A DNA stretch of 64,000 nt. Origin: Marsupella aquatica. Taxonomy: Eukaryota; Marchantiophyta. Location of the stretch: positions 19,158,001 to 19,222,000 of the forward strand of contig OZ316898.1 of assembly GCA_973895155.1 (NCBI GenBank). Reading direction: 5' to 3'. Of this stretch, positions 35,601 through 46,867 are shown in pieces. The notes below the pieces were generated by a model, which saw only the letters and a program-made list of their open reading frames with translations, did no database searches and was not told the origin of the DNA. Numbering within the stretch: the first letter of the stretch is position 1; each line of letters opens with the position of its first letter. A program made the position numbers and the translations under genes.

Positions 35601-36417
35601 GCGGCGCTTACCGGCTTCATGGCAGTACTATTGAATAGGGTTTATAAAGGAAATCTTGAATTTCAGATCCTTTTGGTGGATTAATTTATTATTAATTCCT
35701 GTTCATATATCTTGCTCCTTTTTATACTATGGTGGATCTGTACCTCCGCTGTTGACATGTTCTTGACTATTTATTTGCTTTGTGCAGGTACTCCGTGATT
35801 TAATTGGAGGGCACATGGAAGAGATTGTTGAGGCTGGGGGTATTGGTTGTCTCTTGAAGCACACAGGTGGGGTAGCACTGTCAGCTCAGGCTGGTGGGGA
35901 CAGCTCCCAACTCCAAAACCCTCTGAACCCACCTGACGCTGAAGCTCCTCCTTCTTCCCTCAGAAGTGATCCAGTGAATGTCAATGCAATGGACAAGAGA
36001 GGCAACTGGAATGGTCCTCCTAGGAGCCGACCGGGCAGTCGAGATCGTCACTCCAGTGAACAGATTAGGTCCAGAACTGCTGAACTATCTGTCATTGACC
36101 CTGGTGCTGGTTCTCAAGACAACAAAGGTTCGGATGATGACAAAGAAAGCAAGTACAGAAGTGATGCTTTACGTGGGAAATTCAACAAACACAACTCTCA
36201 CCACGGTTCTTATGCAAGTAGGGATAACCAGAGTGCTCATTCCAGATCCGAGAGAGATGATGGAAATGACTCCAAAAGTTCTTGGGGGGATAGCAGTGCG
36301 GACCATAGTACGAAAAACTTTGGAAGGGATCGGAGCCGTAGTCAAAGATATAGTGAGAGTCGGGAAGGTTCAAATGAGGGCGATGGCTATGAGAGGCGAC
36401 AAAGTACAGAGTATTAG
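32678..36417 (+). CDS. SNRNP48: U11/U12 snRNP 48-kDa-like protein (CHHC zinc finger), with a frame break
   Basis: Exons inferred: 32678-34827, 34868-35173, 35380-35487 and 35788-36417, with GT/AG borders. The N-terminus is proline-rich (residues about 10-70 and 105-135). At residues 245-265 it has CPHNPTHRVSPKVLFKHFLC, the C-x5-H-x9-H-x3-C finger of U11-48K, which binds the 5' splice site region of U12-type introns in the U11/U12 di-snRNP. A helical middle region (LPSRFWLLLREIEAWKEF), the motif HRIAAPGTLCDYE across the exon 1/2 border, the basic block ERDYKRRRMSYRGKRLKRNP and a Ser/Arg/Asp-rich tail follow, matching plant homologues in order. Within exon 2 the frame changes by one base at about 35011-35018: the first half reads to SDIKIRFV, and the second half continues as DALASLLHAAVLHRIQEHEA. 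No splice choice that I tried repairs it. The start is the first ATG of the frame after a stop-free leader. Confidence 0.8.
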
Positions 36418-38407
36418 GGGAAGTCCAGGAGTAGCCACTTAGAACAGCTGCCATCTTAGCAATGTCTCAACTCGCGGGTGGTGTTACATTTTTCAAAGCT
36501 ACTTTCACGTATCGTACATTCGCTTGGGAAGGTGATGACAGTGGTAGGAAGGATTTGAACTCATGAAGAAAGTTGGATGGCGTTCATGCAGTGATCCAAC
36601 GTTCAGTTAAGGTGGGGTTTCTTTTGAAACTAAGTGAACCCTTTTCCCTAAATATGGAACGAATCTGTTCTCATCTCACCAACTCCTGTCTACAATGCTT
36701 CCTTTCTTTTCTTGGAAATTACATTTTTCTAAGTAGTCTTGCTTTTGTTTTTCTTTTCTGTTTCGTTGCTGTTGATTACAAGCACCTGTGCTCAATTCGG
36801 CATTAGTGCGGAATCAGTGACTTCCTTATCACTTCTTACCAAATTCTCATTTGTTACCATTCAGTTGGCTGCAGCAGTATTTGCCCTTCTCTGGAGATTT
36901 CCAACAATGCGTTGTTTTGTATCCTTGTCCATATCCTTCCCGCTTTCCTCAAAGAGGAAGATAATGTAGCAGTTTTGACGAAGCACGTTTCTTTGCTCTT
37001 GCTTGCTGCATTTGAACCCCCAATTAGTTATGGAACAATTAGGACGGGTGGAAATTTTGACCACAATTTTGACTTGCATGTGTGATTTATTTTCCAATGT
37101 CTTTATAAATTGTTGTGTTTGAAATCACAGTTTTCTAGGACTAAAGATATATGAGAACTAGAGTACTCTGTGCATGTTCCATCGTCCCAGTCATTCCCGA
37201 TCTGCACGTGGGATGATATGGAACCTTTGCCTTCACATTTTGACTCGCATATGATCTAACGATGACCATGACGTCTAGGGAGAAAAACTGTGGGCTGCAG
37301 ATGTTTTTTACTTTCGGGCAAAAGTGGAGACGTGTAGTGGATAGCACTAACATTTGCAGGGCTCAATTTCATTCAGAAAACTTGGAGCTAACGAGTCAAT
37401 TTGGGCGACAGTAAGATTGCTGCAGGGTAATGCTATGTGATAGATGTCTTGGAGCTTTGAAGCTGTTGTTGTTTAGCAGTAACATATAACAAGGAAAAAT
37501 TGATCCTGTGGCGAAGAACGGAATGTTCTGACATGTTGGGATGTAGCATTCTTTGCGTCCCATTCAGCTTGAATATGTATGGGTTCAGAATTCACGGTAA
37601 CTGTGGGTCCGGCTTTTAAAGTTCACGAGAATGAGTTATTATTTATTTAGAGAATCCATTTTTTCTTGGTTGAATCAACAAGAGAGTTGTTGATGCAATT
37701 GTTAGAGAATTGTTTGTTTTGAACATTTACCTTGTATAATCTCCTGCTTATTCGGGTTAAGTTGACTACAGATATGTTTCCAGGCGGAGGAAATGTGGGC
37801 TAACAAGTGCTCTCGAGCCAATCTGTTCTTCGTTTGTGTTTCTGTTTCCCTGTAAAGTAGCTTTCAATAAACTTTAGCAAGCTCCAATCCTATGCTATTT
37901 GTGTGTAGTCTGAGCCTTATCCGTTAGAAAATGAAGTTTTGTTACCTTCGAATTGAATTGCAGATGAATCTCGATAGTTGCCTTCGAACAAGAACTGCAG
38001 TTACATATAACAAATCAATGTACATAATCGTCCCCTCAATACATATCTCTGTCAGCGAAATGTACAAAATGACAGCAGGCCCAAGAGTAGTCTGCGTAGG
38101 ACTTGTTTAAGTACATAATTATCAGCTTACTGGTACAAATTCTTCTTATGGTCTACAGCAATGAGTTTCTCAAATTTCGGACCTGGAAACTATCAACCTA
38201 TTGCCTGTTCGAGCTGGAAACAAAGACCATGCAGAAATCCAGCATGATTGTTTCCTTGCAGTGCACTCCCTGTTCCAAACTTTGGGGTGCCCAATTGTTC
38301 CGAATCTTGGCAGATTCTACGGTGACAAGCTGGTTTGGCAAAATTATCAAGTAGAAACACACTCAATTCATACATGTTATAGAAGCAATGATGTTAGTGA
38401 AACTTAC
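36418..38407. other. 3' region of the U11-48K-like gene and intergenic sequence
   Basis: Probable 3' untranslated sequence at the left. A polyadenylation word AATAAA lies at 37866-37871, about 1.45 kb after the stop. No gene is supported. The part next to 38407 may include unrecognised 3' sequence of the minus-strand monooxygenase gene. Confidence 0.5.
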
Positions 38408-40778
38408 ACACGAACCACTTGAAACAGCTTCAAAGTCCATGGCCAAATGTCGCCATTGGTACACTAGGGAAGAGAACCGATCAGTAAGTATAGTACCTGG
38501 AGACGAGCTGTTAAACGCATTAAACCAGTACACCTTCGAAGCTGAGAACGGAAATATGCCACAACGTGCCCCATTTCCCAGGAGCTGAAGGCCAGAAATA
38601 CCAAAATCGTGTCCCTCGGAGTACTCTGCAACTCCACGAATTCCAATTTGCCCAACAAAGCGAGCCGGTGGGAACCCCATCCATTTTGCTACCACTGAAT
38701 TTGCCCCATCACAACCCACCAAGACCTGCATACAATGTTCTCAAAGTAGGACATTAATGCTTAAGCCTCATACAACAATTCTTAGTCTACGTGTACACAG
38801 TACGAGCTCTCCTTCCCCAAAAGCCTTGCATTGACAATTCCTTCTTACATCATTCATACTCCGCTTCAGAAAAAAGAGTATTGAGGAAAATTTAGGAATG
38901 AAAATCAGCCATCCAACTCAGAGTGGTCCCGCTTATTCGTAATATGACCTTAACACAATTTTAGCTAAGGTTTGCCTTCCCAAAGTTACAAGAGTTGTGC
39001 ACATGTGATGTACTGCTGAGCCATAATGTTCAAGGAAAGATTGTCAAATAAGACAAGCGTAGCTCTCCCTCTATTACACACCTTGGTGGATATGACGGAC
39101 CCATCCTCAAGTTCCACCTTCGTCAACCCGTCTCCGGCTTCCTTACTAATGGCACACACTCTTGAATTGAGCTGCAGTGTCCCTGGTGGCAGGGTTTAGA
39201 GAGCTTCCACTAAGGCTTTGCGCTCTACTCCGCGTACCTCATGTGGCCTGCGAGAGAATCGGTGGAATGAGGCAGCGCCATTGAGCTCCAGTCATACAAC
39301 CCATTGTTTCTCTTCGAACTGGACGTACTATCTGTTGGTCCCGATTGTCAATCTCAGTCTCACAATACTTGAGTTGGTTCCTTCAGTTAGCTCTGCTCTG
39401 CTCTGAATAACTATCTCCCTTTGCTCATTCCGTAGCACTAACTCAATTGATTCTCATATCCAGGACTAGAATACAGTTTACCACAGCCGTTTGCTTCACA
39501 ACCGGAGCGAAAAAGTATCATCAGATGTAGAGGAAGGTTGCAGGTTGTGAAAGTTACCTACCCTCCTGCACACTCCCTGAATTTAAGTTTTGTTAGCAAT
39601 TTTTTTCCAGAACGGTCGTACAAGTCCATCCTGCACGCATCCAGTATCCAAGTCTGACAATCAATGGTCAAGACTTACACAACAGTCAAAGAGGTTCTAA
39701 CCCAGATACCCAATTGTCCCAAAAACTCGCAAACCAGCCGCATCTCTCAATCAGCTATAGAAGGTTTGATGCTCACAGTCAGTAGGTCAAACAAGAGACA
39801 AAACTATAGTCATAGCTCACTCGGTACAAATTCAAGGCGAAGCAGTCTCCCCTGTTCCTAGATTGGATTGAATGAGATGTCTTTAACGTCGCCTAAGGTA
39901 AAATCATGCCCGAATTGAAAGGAACTCAGACGGCACAGGTCCTCAAACTAGGGAAGAATTGGGTCTCTTACTCATCAACTTGTACGTGGGTTTCTCGGAG
40001 GACATCGGCAACCCCCAAATAGTCTAGAGCCCGCCAAGCATTCCCCCAGAGAAACAGAGAGGCACCTGAGGCTCTGATGGATGGAGCTCGTTCCAGCACA
40101 AGAACCTTGACCCCAACCCTGCGCTCAAATCATCAACGAAACACAGGTGACACAATTTCCAGGTGAACAAATTCCACATCGGCCTTGACACGATCTGTAC
40201 CAATGCACGCAATATGCCAGATTATTCCTCTCCAGTAACGGCGAGTTTCCTCGCTAATTTGAATTGAGTTCACAATTCAAGGATCCCCTGTGGTCCAAGA
40301 CTGTGTTCTACGACATTCAATTCAACAGAATTAACCCAAGTGTGCAGAAATCGTCCAATTTCTATTAATTGTTCCCCTGCCTCAGTGGAAATGGAGCTTC
40401 TAGCCAGTATGGCCGCAGAATCAGTACCGACCTGTGAAGAGCAACGGCAGCAGAAAGACCTGCAATGCCACCACCCACGACGACAACCGTGTGAACCAAA
40501 TTTTCAGCCTCAGCGCTTTCCACTTGAGGAGCTTCCACATCAGAAACTGTCTGGCTCCTCGCCACCGCGACTCCATGCCTCCGTCTCCTGACCATTCTGC
40601 GTGAGAATCCTTCCTGAGCCTGAGTCACCGCATGTGCACTCGACGAAAGACTTCCTATTGCACTAAGCATATTGAATGTCGCGTGCACTGGTGATCCGCT
40701 TACATTCCGATCGTGTGGCACAGCCAGATCACAATGCAAGACTGCCGACGCCAGGGACGTCGTCGTCAGGGCGGCCAT
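38408..40778 (-). pseudogene. FAD-dependent monooxygenase (CTF2/MO1 type), truncated and interrupted
   Basis: Exons recognised on the minus strand are 40432-40778, 39972-40118, one uncertain exon near 39850-39945, 39082-39247 and 38408-38725. Exon 1 has a Ser/Ala/Arg-rich plastid-transit-like start and the dinucleotide-binding motif VVVVGGGIAGLSAAVALHR. Exon 2 reads VGVKVLVLERAPSIRASG ... NAWRALDYLGVADVLRE. Exon 4 reads HEVRGVERKALVEAL, then a TAA stop at about 39197, then TLPPGTLQLNSRV. Exon 5 has VLVGCDGANSVVAKWMG, the second FAD motif, and KVYWFNAFNSSSPG. The family's later GDAWHPMTPNLGQG segment, needed to hold FAD, is not found downstream. Such enzymes hydroxylate aromatic or isoprenoid-type substrates in plastids. 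With a stop, a doubtful exon 3 and no C-terminus it is probably a decaying gene, although sequence errors could explain the stop. The start ATG at 40778 gives MAALTTTSLASAVLHCDLAV, and an upstream ATG at 40892 is possible. Confidence 0.75.
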
Positions 40779-41799
40779 GGTGGACACGACTATCCAGAGG
40801 CGACAACAACAACGTTGTGCAATGTAACAGAGCTTATTGTAAGAAGATTTGCCTGAGCTGACCCTGAAATGATGCCAACCAGTGCTGTCCAAAGCTAAAT
40901 GTACACCGTAAAAACTGCGTACTACAGTTTTTGTGAATTTCTCAGTAGATGAGCAGGGTCACCTGTCAGCTCCAATTGTTCCAGAACTGCTAAGCTTGAA
41001 GCAAGACTTTTCGTGACCACACTGGGTATATCTATAATTGAGTGAGTTGGTACTTTTATGCAATTTTGGTACAAGCCCTCTAGATCTCCCGAAGCCAACG
41101 GTAAATTGAAGTGAGCTGGTAAGCTTTTGGATACGTGTTGATTTCGAGCTCTGAAACATGGTAATGGGGATGTGTTTCATCGCTTCACATTGGCCATTGA
41201 AATAATGGACCCCGTGAGGTTCCCTTCGCCGGATCAGCCGTGAATACAACAGTACTCTTCTCTCTTCTCTGGTCATTTTTCTCGTTTTGGATTTGTAGAG
41301 GAAAGAAACCCTCTGTTGAAAGCTCTGTTCAGGTCGCAGTGTCTTCTTCAAAACAAATTCTCATCATCTACAGTGCACCAGCAATCGGGATGGACGCAAA
41401 CAGGCTTCAAATTCTCTATCCAGAATGACTGGTGCTGTTTGTTGTGATGGCTGTGGCCCATTTCACGTGCATAGCACAGGCATGGCGTGCTGATTCATTC
41501 TATTGGAGACGTATTCCCCACTCATGATCACAGATCTTTCTGGTACAAGCGTCGTGTACATCTCAAGCTTCGTCATTCAGACAGTGTCGTTTGCGAAAGG
41601 GAAATGTTGCCAACTAAGAGGAGCATAATCCTTCATGACAGATTTTTCTGGTGAAGTTGTCATTTGCATCTCCAGCTTCGCACAACGAATCATTCAGGTA
41701 GTGTCATTTTTGGAAGGAAATTAGTGGTGCCAAGGGGCGCGAATCCGGTTGAAATTACCATGACTCACCACTGTTTCCTACGAGGCATGCAATGCGCAG
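40779..41799. other. Intergenic; one diverged duplication
   Basis: At about 41525-41640 and 41640-41740 a block of about 110 bp recurs (AGATCTTTCTGGTACAAG ... TTCATTCAGACAGTGTCGTTT against AGATTTTTCTGGTGAAGT ... CATTCAGGTAGTGTCATTT). Otherwise nothing is recognised. Confidence 0.55.
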
Positions 41800-42320
41800 G
41801 CAGCATATGAAGAAGTTCTTTGCCTTCATGCTTTTGACGCATCGCAACATCCCTGTCACTTTGAAGAACTCACAATCTTACTAATTACTAATAAAGTGCA
41901 AAGCAACGTACTTTTTGAGGGCTATTACTAATAAAGTGCAAATGCAACTTATTTTGGAGGGCTAGTGTGTATAGTGAAGACTCTAGACAATAACTCTCAA
42001 GTATTCTTTATTATCATTTAGGACTAACCTCAAGAGAAGCTCTTTGCCTTCATGCTTTTGACACATCTCAACATCTTTTGACGCATGGCAACATCCCAGT
42101 CACTTCGAAGAACTCACAATCTTACTATTACTAATAAAGTGCAAAGCAACGTACTTTTGAGGGCTATTACTAATAAAGTGCAAAGCAACGTACTTTTGAG
42201 GGCTATTACTAATAAAGTGCAATGCAACTTATTTTTGAGGGTTACCGGTAGTGTGTAGAGTGAAGACTCTAGAGAATAACTCTCAAAAGTATTCTTTATT
42301 ATCATTTAGGACGAACCTCA
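41800..42320. repeat. Nested tandem repeat: duplicated 230-bp block with an inner 41-43-bp unit
   Basis: The outer block starts CTCTTTGCCTTCATGCTTTTGAC at 41817 (in a TTCTTTGCC variant) and at 42035. Inside, ACTAATAAAGTGCAAAGCAACGTACTTTTTGAGGGCTATT (quoted as two parts, ACTAATAAAGTGCAAAGCA and ACGTACTTTTTGAGGGC) occurs at 41886, 41929, 42128, 42169 and 42210. Both blocks end in GAAGACTCTAGAGAATAACT and CTTTATTATCATTTAGGAC. Confidence 0.85.
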
Positions 42321-44725
42321 AGATCCATGCTAATCAGCATTGATTAGCCCTGTACTTGCTACCCAATTTCCTGACGTTCGGTATCATCTACCTATCTACC
42401 CGGCCCCACCGTGAATCTATCTGGACACCAGCTATCCTCAGGCTGGATGGTAGAGGAGCTCAATGGGATGAGGTGGATGGTATAGGAGCTCAATGGGATG
42501 AGGGGGGGGGGGGTGTTCACCATAAAATCCTTGTAGTGATAAATTCTTTTGTCATTCACCCCACCCAAAAGTGGGGATCAGTTACCTCTAGTCACACTTA
42601 GAAAAAGTGTGAATAATGGAAAAACAATGGGGCAGCAGGTGGCAAAAGTGAAGAGTATGACAAGCTCATTATGAACCTCGAAGTTGTCTTGAGTTTACAA
42701 TCGGGGTGTCTATTTACGTTCAATGACTTGGGGGAGACTAATCACTCTCAATATAAAGGACAAAACAAGATTGTCTCTATTTATGTTCAATGACTGAGAG
42801 GGCAATGATCAAATAGGGGAGAGGGCAATGATCAAATAGGGGTAGGGGTGAAAATGGGAATGGGGGTGGAGGAGTGCCGGGAGTTCAGCATTTGAAAGAA
42901 GGGCCGCCAGTGAGAAGAGTCGGTAGAGTAGGGTCCGCATGTGAAGAGAGTCAATGGATTATGGAGGCAGTTTGTGACAAGGTCAGTTGTGTCATTGAGG
43001 TAGAGGGCTATGGTGAAGCGGCCAACTCTTCTTCATTTAGTTGAAGAAGCTTTGGTCAGCTGCTGTCATTGAGGGTTGACACTTTTTTACCCTCATCTCT
43101 ATTCACATTCAAAGTATGGATAGTCAGGGTAGTCTCTTAAACCACCAATGGTATACATATTTAGTGTCCAAGACCTCCCCCTTTTCACACATTCCATTCA
43201 CTTCTCTCAATCTCTTAATCCACTTTTGGCCATATATATAAGGGGGAAGTGTCCAAGCTCTCCCCCTTGTTCCACATTCCAACACTTTTTCCCTCTACTA
43301 TGCCACTTTGAATCACTATTTCAGGAAAAAGATTCTTTTAATTAATGGTAGCTAGGGTAACCTGTAGCTTTCAAAGGGGACAGGTGTGGTTTGCAGGGGC
43401 GCAAATCCGGTTGAAACTCCATCATCAATTTTTAAAAATGGACATTCTGAGCAGAGGAGGTGGAGTGGCTGGCCATGTAGCAGGGCATTCACTTGTTGCA
43501 GCGTAGCAAATTATACGTGTCTATGTTCGGACCTGCTAGCCTTCATCATCAAACACTAGTATGATAAGTTATCCTGCCCTAGAGTTCTAAGCAGTCTGTT
43601 TAAAAACTTGAAAAATTAGGGAACACCACAACATGGTCAATGTATTTCATGGTTTTTGATACCTGTGGATTGAATCAAAATGTGCCCAAGGAACATACTT
43701 GCCTTTACAATAAGTAGCACAAGGTACTCACAACAACTAATTTATTGACTACAGCTAATATAGTACTTGACATTATAGTACTTTACATGGAATTTTTTTG
43801 CTATTTACTTTTTGAACCATTGGTTTAAAGTTTTCTTCCATTTCTTCTCTTTGTAAATCATGTTGAAGGGAAGAAAATGGTGGGGAGAGGAGGCAGTTGG
43901 GTGCAAGGGATCAAGAGTAAAAAGAGATGAAGGGAGGGCGCGAGGAAAGGAGAAAGGAAGAAGGGAAAAAGGAAAAAAAAAAACCTCTCCCTCAGTATAG
44001 CACATAGCAATCATGTCCGGACCACATGCATTTCTTTGTCTTGCTTAATTCCCTTTCCTCACTTGCATTTCTAGATTTAGTGTACATTTTCTTGCTTTGT
44101 CTTAACATCTTTGCCACGCCTTGACATCTTTATCTTACCCCAATTTCTTCTTTGCAATGCTAGTTACTTGAAAAGCTCTGTACATAGGATCCATAGCAGC
44201 AACAATAGTCAAATCATTCTTATGACAAAAAATAAAACTTTCTTCAACCACACCTGCCATATAAAAGCCTCATTCTCTCCTTTATCACTTCACATTCCTA
44301 TCCTGTGGTGAAGAGTGTCTCACTATAAAAAGCCGAGCACTTGCCAATAAAAGATTATGCACTCATCACCTTGTGAAATTCAATTCCATTCCTGAAACTC
44401 TAAACTTTATAATGAGAGCTCCAGGTAAACTGTAACAGCTCTCTATAGATGCACGGGTGGTCTCAATATAATGAATATATGATTCTCCACAAGGATGCTA
44501 CAAATTTGTCACTGTAATTATTATAAAATTTTAGATGGAATTTCCAGTAATTAATTATTTTCCCAAACTAACCTCCGCGAAATTGAACCTCCCTACGGTG
44601 CAGTCAGGATATCGACACCGATGGAACGGTGCATGGATGCACAGTCAGTGTCCATAACCACCGTCGAGTCCTTTCTTGTGAGTTAACCCTCTCCATGGTT
44701 TATGAATAGGGTTTACAGCAGAGCA
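42321..44725. other. Intergenic with low-complexity tracts
   Basis: 42446-42500 holds a 30-bp unit (GGTAGAGGAGCTCAATGGGATGAGG) twice and then a G-run. At 43166-43200 and 43247-43285 the motif GTGTCCAAGMYCTCCCCCTT with CACATTCCA follows twice, and a relative lies at about 63330. 43855-43990 is an almost pure purine stretch ending in an A-run. No gene is supported. Confidence 0.55.
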
Positions 44726-44754
44726 CAGAGAGAGAGAAACAGAGAGCGAGAGAG
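44726..44754. repeat. GA-rich microsatellite in the LRR gene leader
   Basis: CAGAGAGAGAGAAACAGAGA with GCGAGAGAG following, about 125 bp before the start codon. GA tracts are common in plant core promoters and leaders. Confidence 0.8.
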
Positions 44755-44878
44755 CTTCTTCCTTTTCTCGAAAGCCGGGGCTATGGTGGTGCGGAGCTCC
44801 TCGACTTCAAGCTCCGCAATCTGAAATCCTGCTCAGTTCATTGCAACTCAACTCAATGAGAAAGAATCGCATGTCATC

Positions 44879-46867
44879 ATGCCGATGATGCTGTCCGCGC
44901 GGAGTCTGAGTCCCGGATGCGCGACTTTGATAGATATGGCGACCATTCCGTATCGCCCTCCTCCTACGCCCCAATCCGGAGCGATTCGGAGGCCGAATCC
45001 GTCTGGCTCGCGATGTATGCAGCAAATTCCAAGTCCTTGGGGGCTCTCCGTGGGGCTGTCGACGAATTTCCCCCACCCGTCTCGATTTTTGGTGTCGGAT
45101 TTGATGGGAGAGTCGCTTGATGGGCGAATTGGGGGTTTGAATGTTCTGAGGGTGCTGCGGATGGGCAGAGCTGAGGATGCGAATGGGAAGGGTGGAGCTG
45201 GGCAGGCAAGGGCAGCAGAAGGGGCGAGGAGAGAGAGCTCCGGGGCCGGACGGGAGCGTGGGCCTGGCGGACGCAGGATCAGGAGGACAGCAGAGGCGAA
45301 GAAGTATTACTTTTCCACAGAAACGGAGAATGAGAAGACGCCATCACGGTTCGGAGCTGAGTTTTTGCCTGGAGTTGTGGGAGTGGGAGCGGTTCTTGGA
45401 GCGGCGTTTGTTCTGTATAATATAATTAGGAAGCAAGGGGGGTCAGTGTCGTCGCTCAGCAGTGGTCTCCCGAGTTCTTTACCAGGAATTGGGGGCGACA
45501 GGAAGTTCCGTCGGGAGTCTACTGCCCGGCTAAATGAATTTGCACGAGAGCTACGGACTTTTCAGAAGGTGGATATGTCTGGGCGAAATTTTGGGGATGA
45601 GGGATTTTCGTTTTTGGCAGAAGGATTAGCGTTCAACATGTCTGCGGAGGAGGTGGACTTTTCAGCTAATAGTATCACAGCGATGGGCATTAAAGCTCTT
45701 ACTCAGGTTTTACCAACTAACAGCTTCTTGAAGACTTTGAATCTCTCAGGGAACAACATAGGGGATGAAGGAGCCAAGGATATTGCTGCAATGTTGGAGA
45801 CAAACCAAGGCATAAAAAAATTAATGCTGAACAGTAACAACATTGGGGACGATGGTGCAAAAGCACTGGCTGAGTTGCTCAAGAAGAACACAGTTATTAC
45901 CGCCTTGGAGCTGAACAACAATGTCGTAGACTACTCTGGATTTGCTGCAATCTCAGAAGCTTTGAAAGTTAACAAGACTCTAAATTCTTTGCATCTGAAT
46001 GGAAATTACGGTGGAGCTCTTGGAGCATCTGCTCTGGCCAAGGGGTTGGAAGGAAACAAGTCTGTTAGGGAATTGCATCTTCATGGCAATGAAATGGGAA
46101 ATGAGGGTGTGCGCACTTTGATAGAAGGACTGATGGCTCACAAAGGTAAATTGGTCTCATTAGATCTCGGAAACAATAGCATTGGAGCCAAAGGAGCGTT
46201 TCATGTTGCAGAGTACATCAAGAAGAGCAAGAGCTTGCAATGGCTGAACCTTTACATGAATGACATAGGAGATCAGGGCGCAGAAAAGATTGCTGAAGCA
46301 TTGAAACGGACTAAAACTTTGTCCACTCTAGACCTCGGAGGGAATAATATTGGTTCAATTGGAACTGGCCACATTGCAAATGCTCTGAAGGAGAATGTTT
46401 CCCTCACCACTTTGGAGTACAGCTACAACCCTATTCGGCCAGAAGGTGCCAAAGCGATCGCTGATAATATCAAATTTCATGGAAACATAGAAACCCTCAA
46501 GTTAGGCTGGTGCCAGATCGGTGTGAAAGGTGCGGAATATCTTGCCGAAGCTTTGCAATATAACTCTACTATCTCCACTCTGGACTTGAGAGCAAACGGT
46601 TTCGGTGACGACGGTGCAGTAGCATTTGCATCCAGCTTGAAAGTAGTGAATGAAACTCTGACATCACTTGATCTAGGTTTTAATGAGATCAGGGACAAGG
46701 GAGCGTTTGCCTTGGCACAGGCTCTGAAAGCAAATGGCGAGGCTGCTGTCAAGACCCTTAATTTGACAAGTAACTTCTTCACCAAATACGGGCAGGTAGC
46801 TTTGACAGAGGCGAAGGACCACATGAGTGAGATGAATGACGGCAAGGAGGTCAATATTTACTTCTAG
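44879..46867 (+). CDS. Ribonuclease-inhibitor-like LRR protein, probably plastid (EMB2004-like)
   Basis: A single-exon protein of 662 residues. The first 130 residues are basic and Ser/Arg/Gly-rich without acidic clusters, fitting an organelle transit peptide. A hydrophobic segment FLPGVVGVGAVLGAAFVLY (about 160-184) looks like one membrane span. From about 225 to 650 run some 14 repeats of about 28 residues of the type LxxLxLxxNxIGDEGAKALAEALKxNxT, the ribonuclease-inhibitor-type LRR seen in RNI-like plant proteins and in animal NLRs. No NB-ARC or kinase domain is present, so it is not an immune receptor of NLR type. The layout (transit peptide, membrane span, RI-type LRR) agrees with the plastid RNI-like protein EMB2004 of Arabidopsis, needed for embryo development, but its biochemical role is unknown. 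The ATG at 44879 was chosen as the first in frame. Another frame with ATG at 44917 is a shadow. Confidence 0.85.
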   Translation: MPMMLSARSLSPGCATLIDMATIPYRPPPTPQSGAIRRPNPSGSRCMQQIPSPWGLSVGLSTNFPHPSRFLVSDLMGESLDGRIGGLNVLRVLRMGRAEDANGKGGAGQARAAEGARRESSGAGRERGPGGRRIRRTAEAKKYYFSTETENEKTPSRFGAEFLPGVVGVGAVLGAAFVLYNIIRKQGGSVSSLSSGLPSSLPGIGGDRKFRRESTARLNEFARELRTFQKVDMSGRNFGDEGFSFLAEGLAFNMSAEEVDFSANSITAMGIKALTQVLPTNSFLKTLNLSGNNIGDEGAKDIAAMLETNQGIKKLMLNSNNIGDDGAKALAELLKKNTVITALELNNNVVDYSGFAAISEALKVNKTLNSLHLNGNYGGALGASALAKGLEGNKSVRELHLHGNEMGNEGVRTLIEGLMAHKGKLVSLDLGNNSIGAKGAFHVAEYIKKSKSLQWLNLYMNDIGDQGAEKIAEALKRTKTLSTLDLGGNNIGSIGTGHIANALKENVSLTTLEYSYNPIRPEGAKAIADNIKFHGNIETLKLGWCQIGVKGAEYLAEALQYNSTISTLDLRANGFGDDGAVAFASSLKVVNETLTSLDLGFNEIRDKGAFALAQALKANGEAAVKTLNLTSNFFTKYGQVALTEAKDHMSEMNDGKEVNIYF

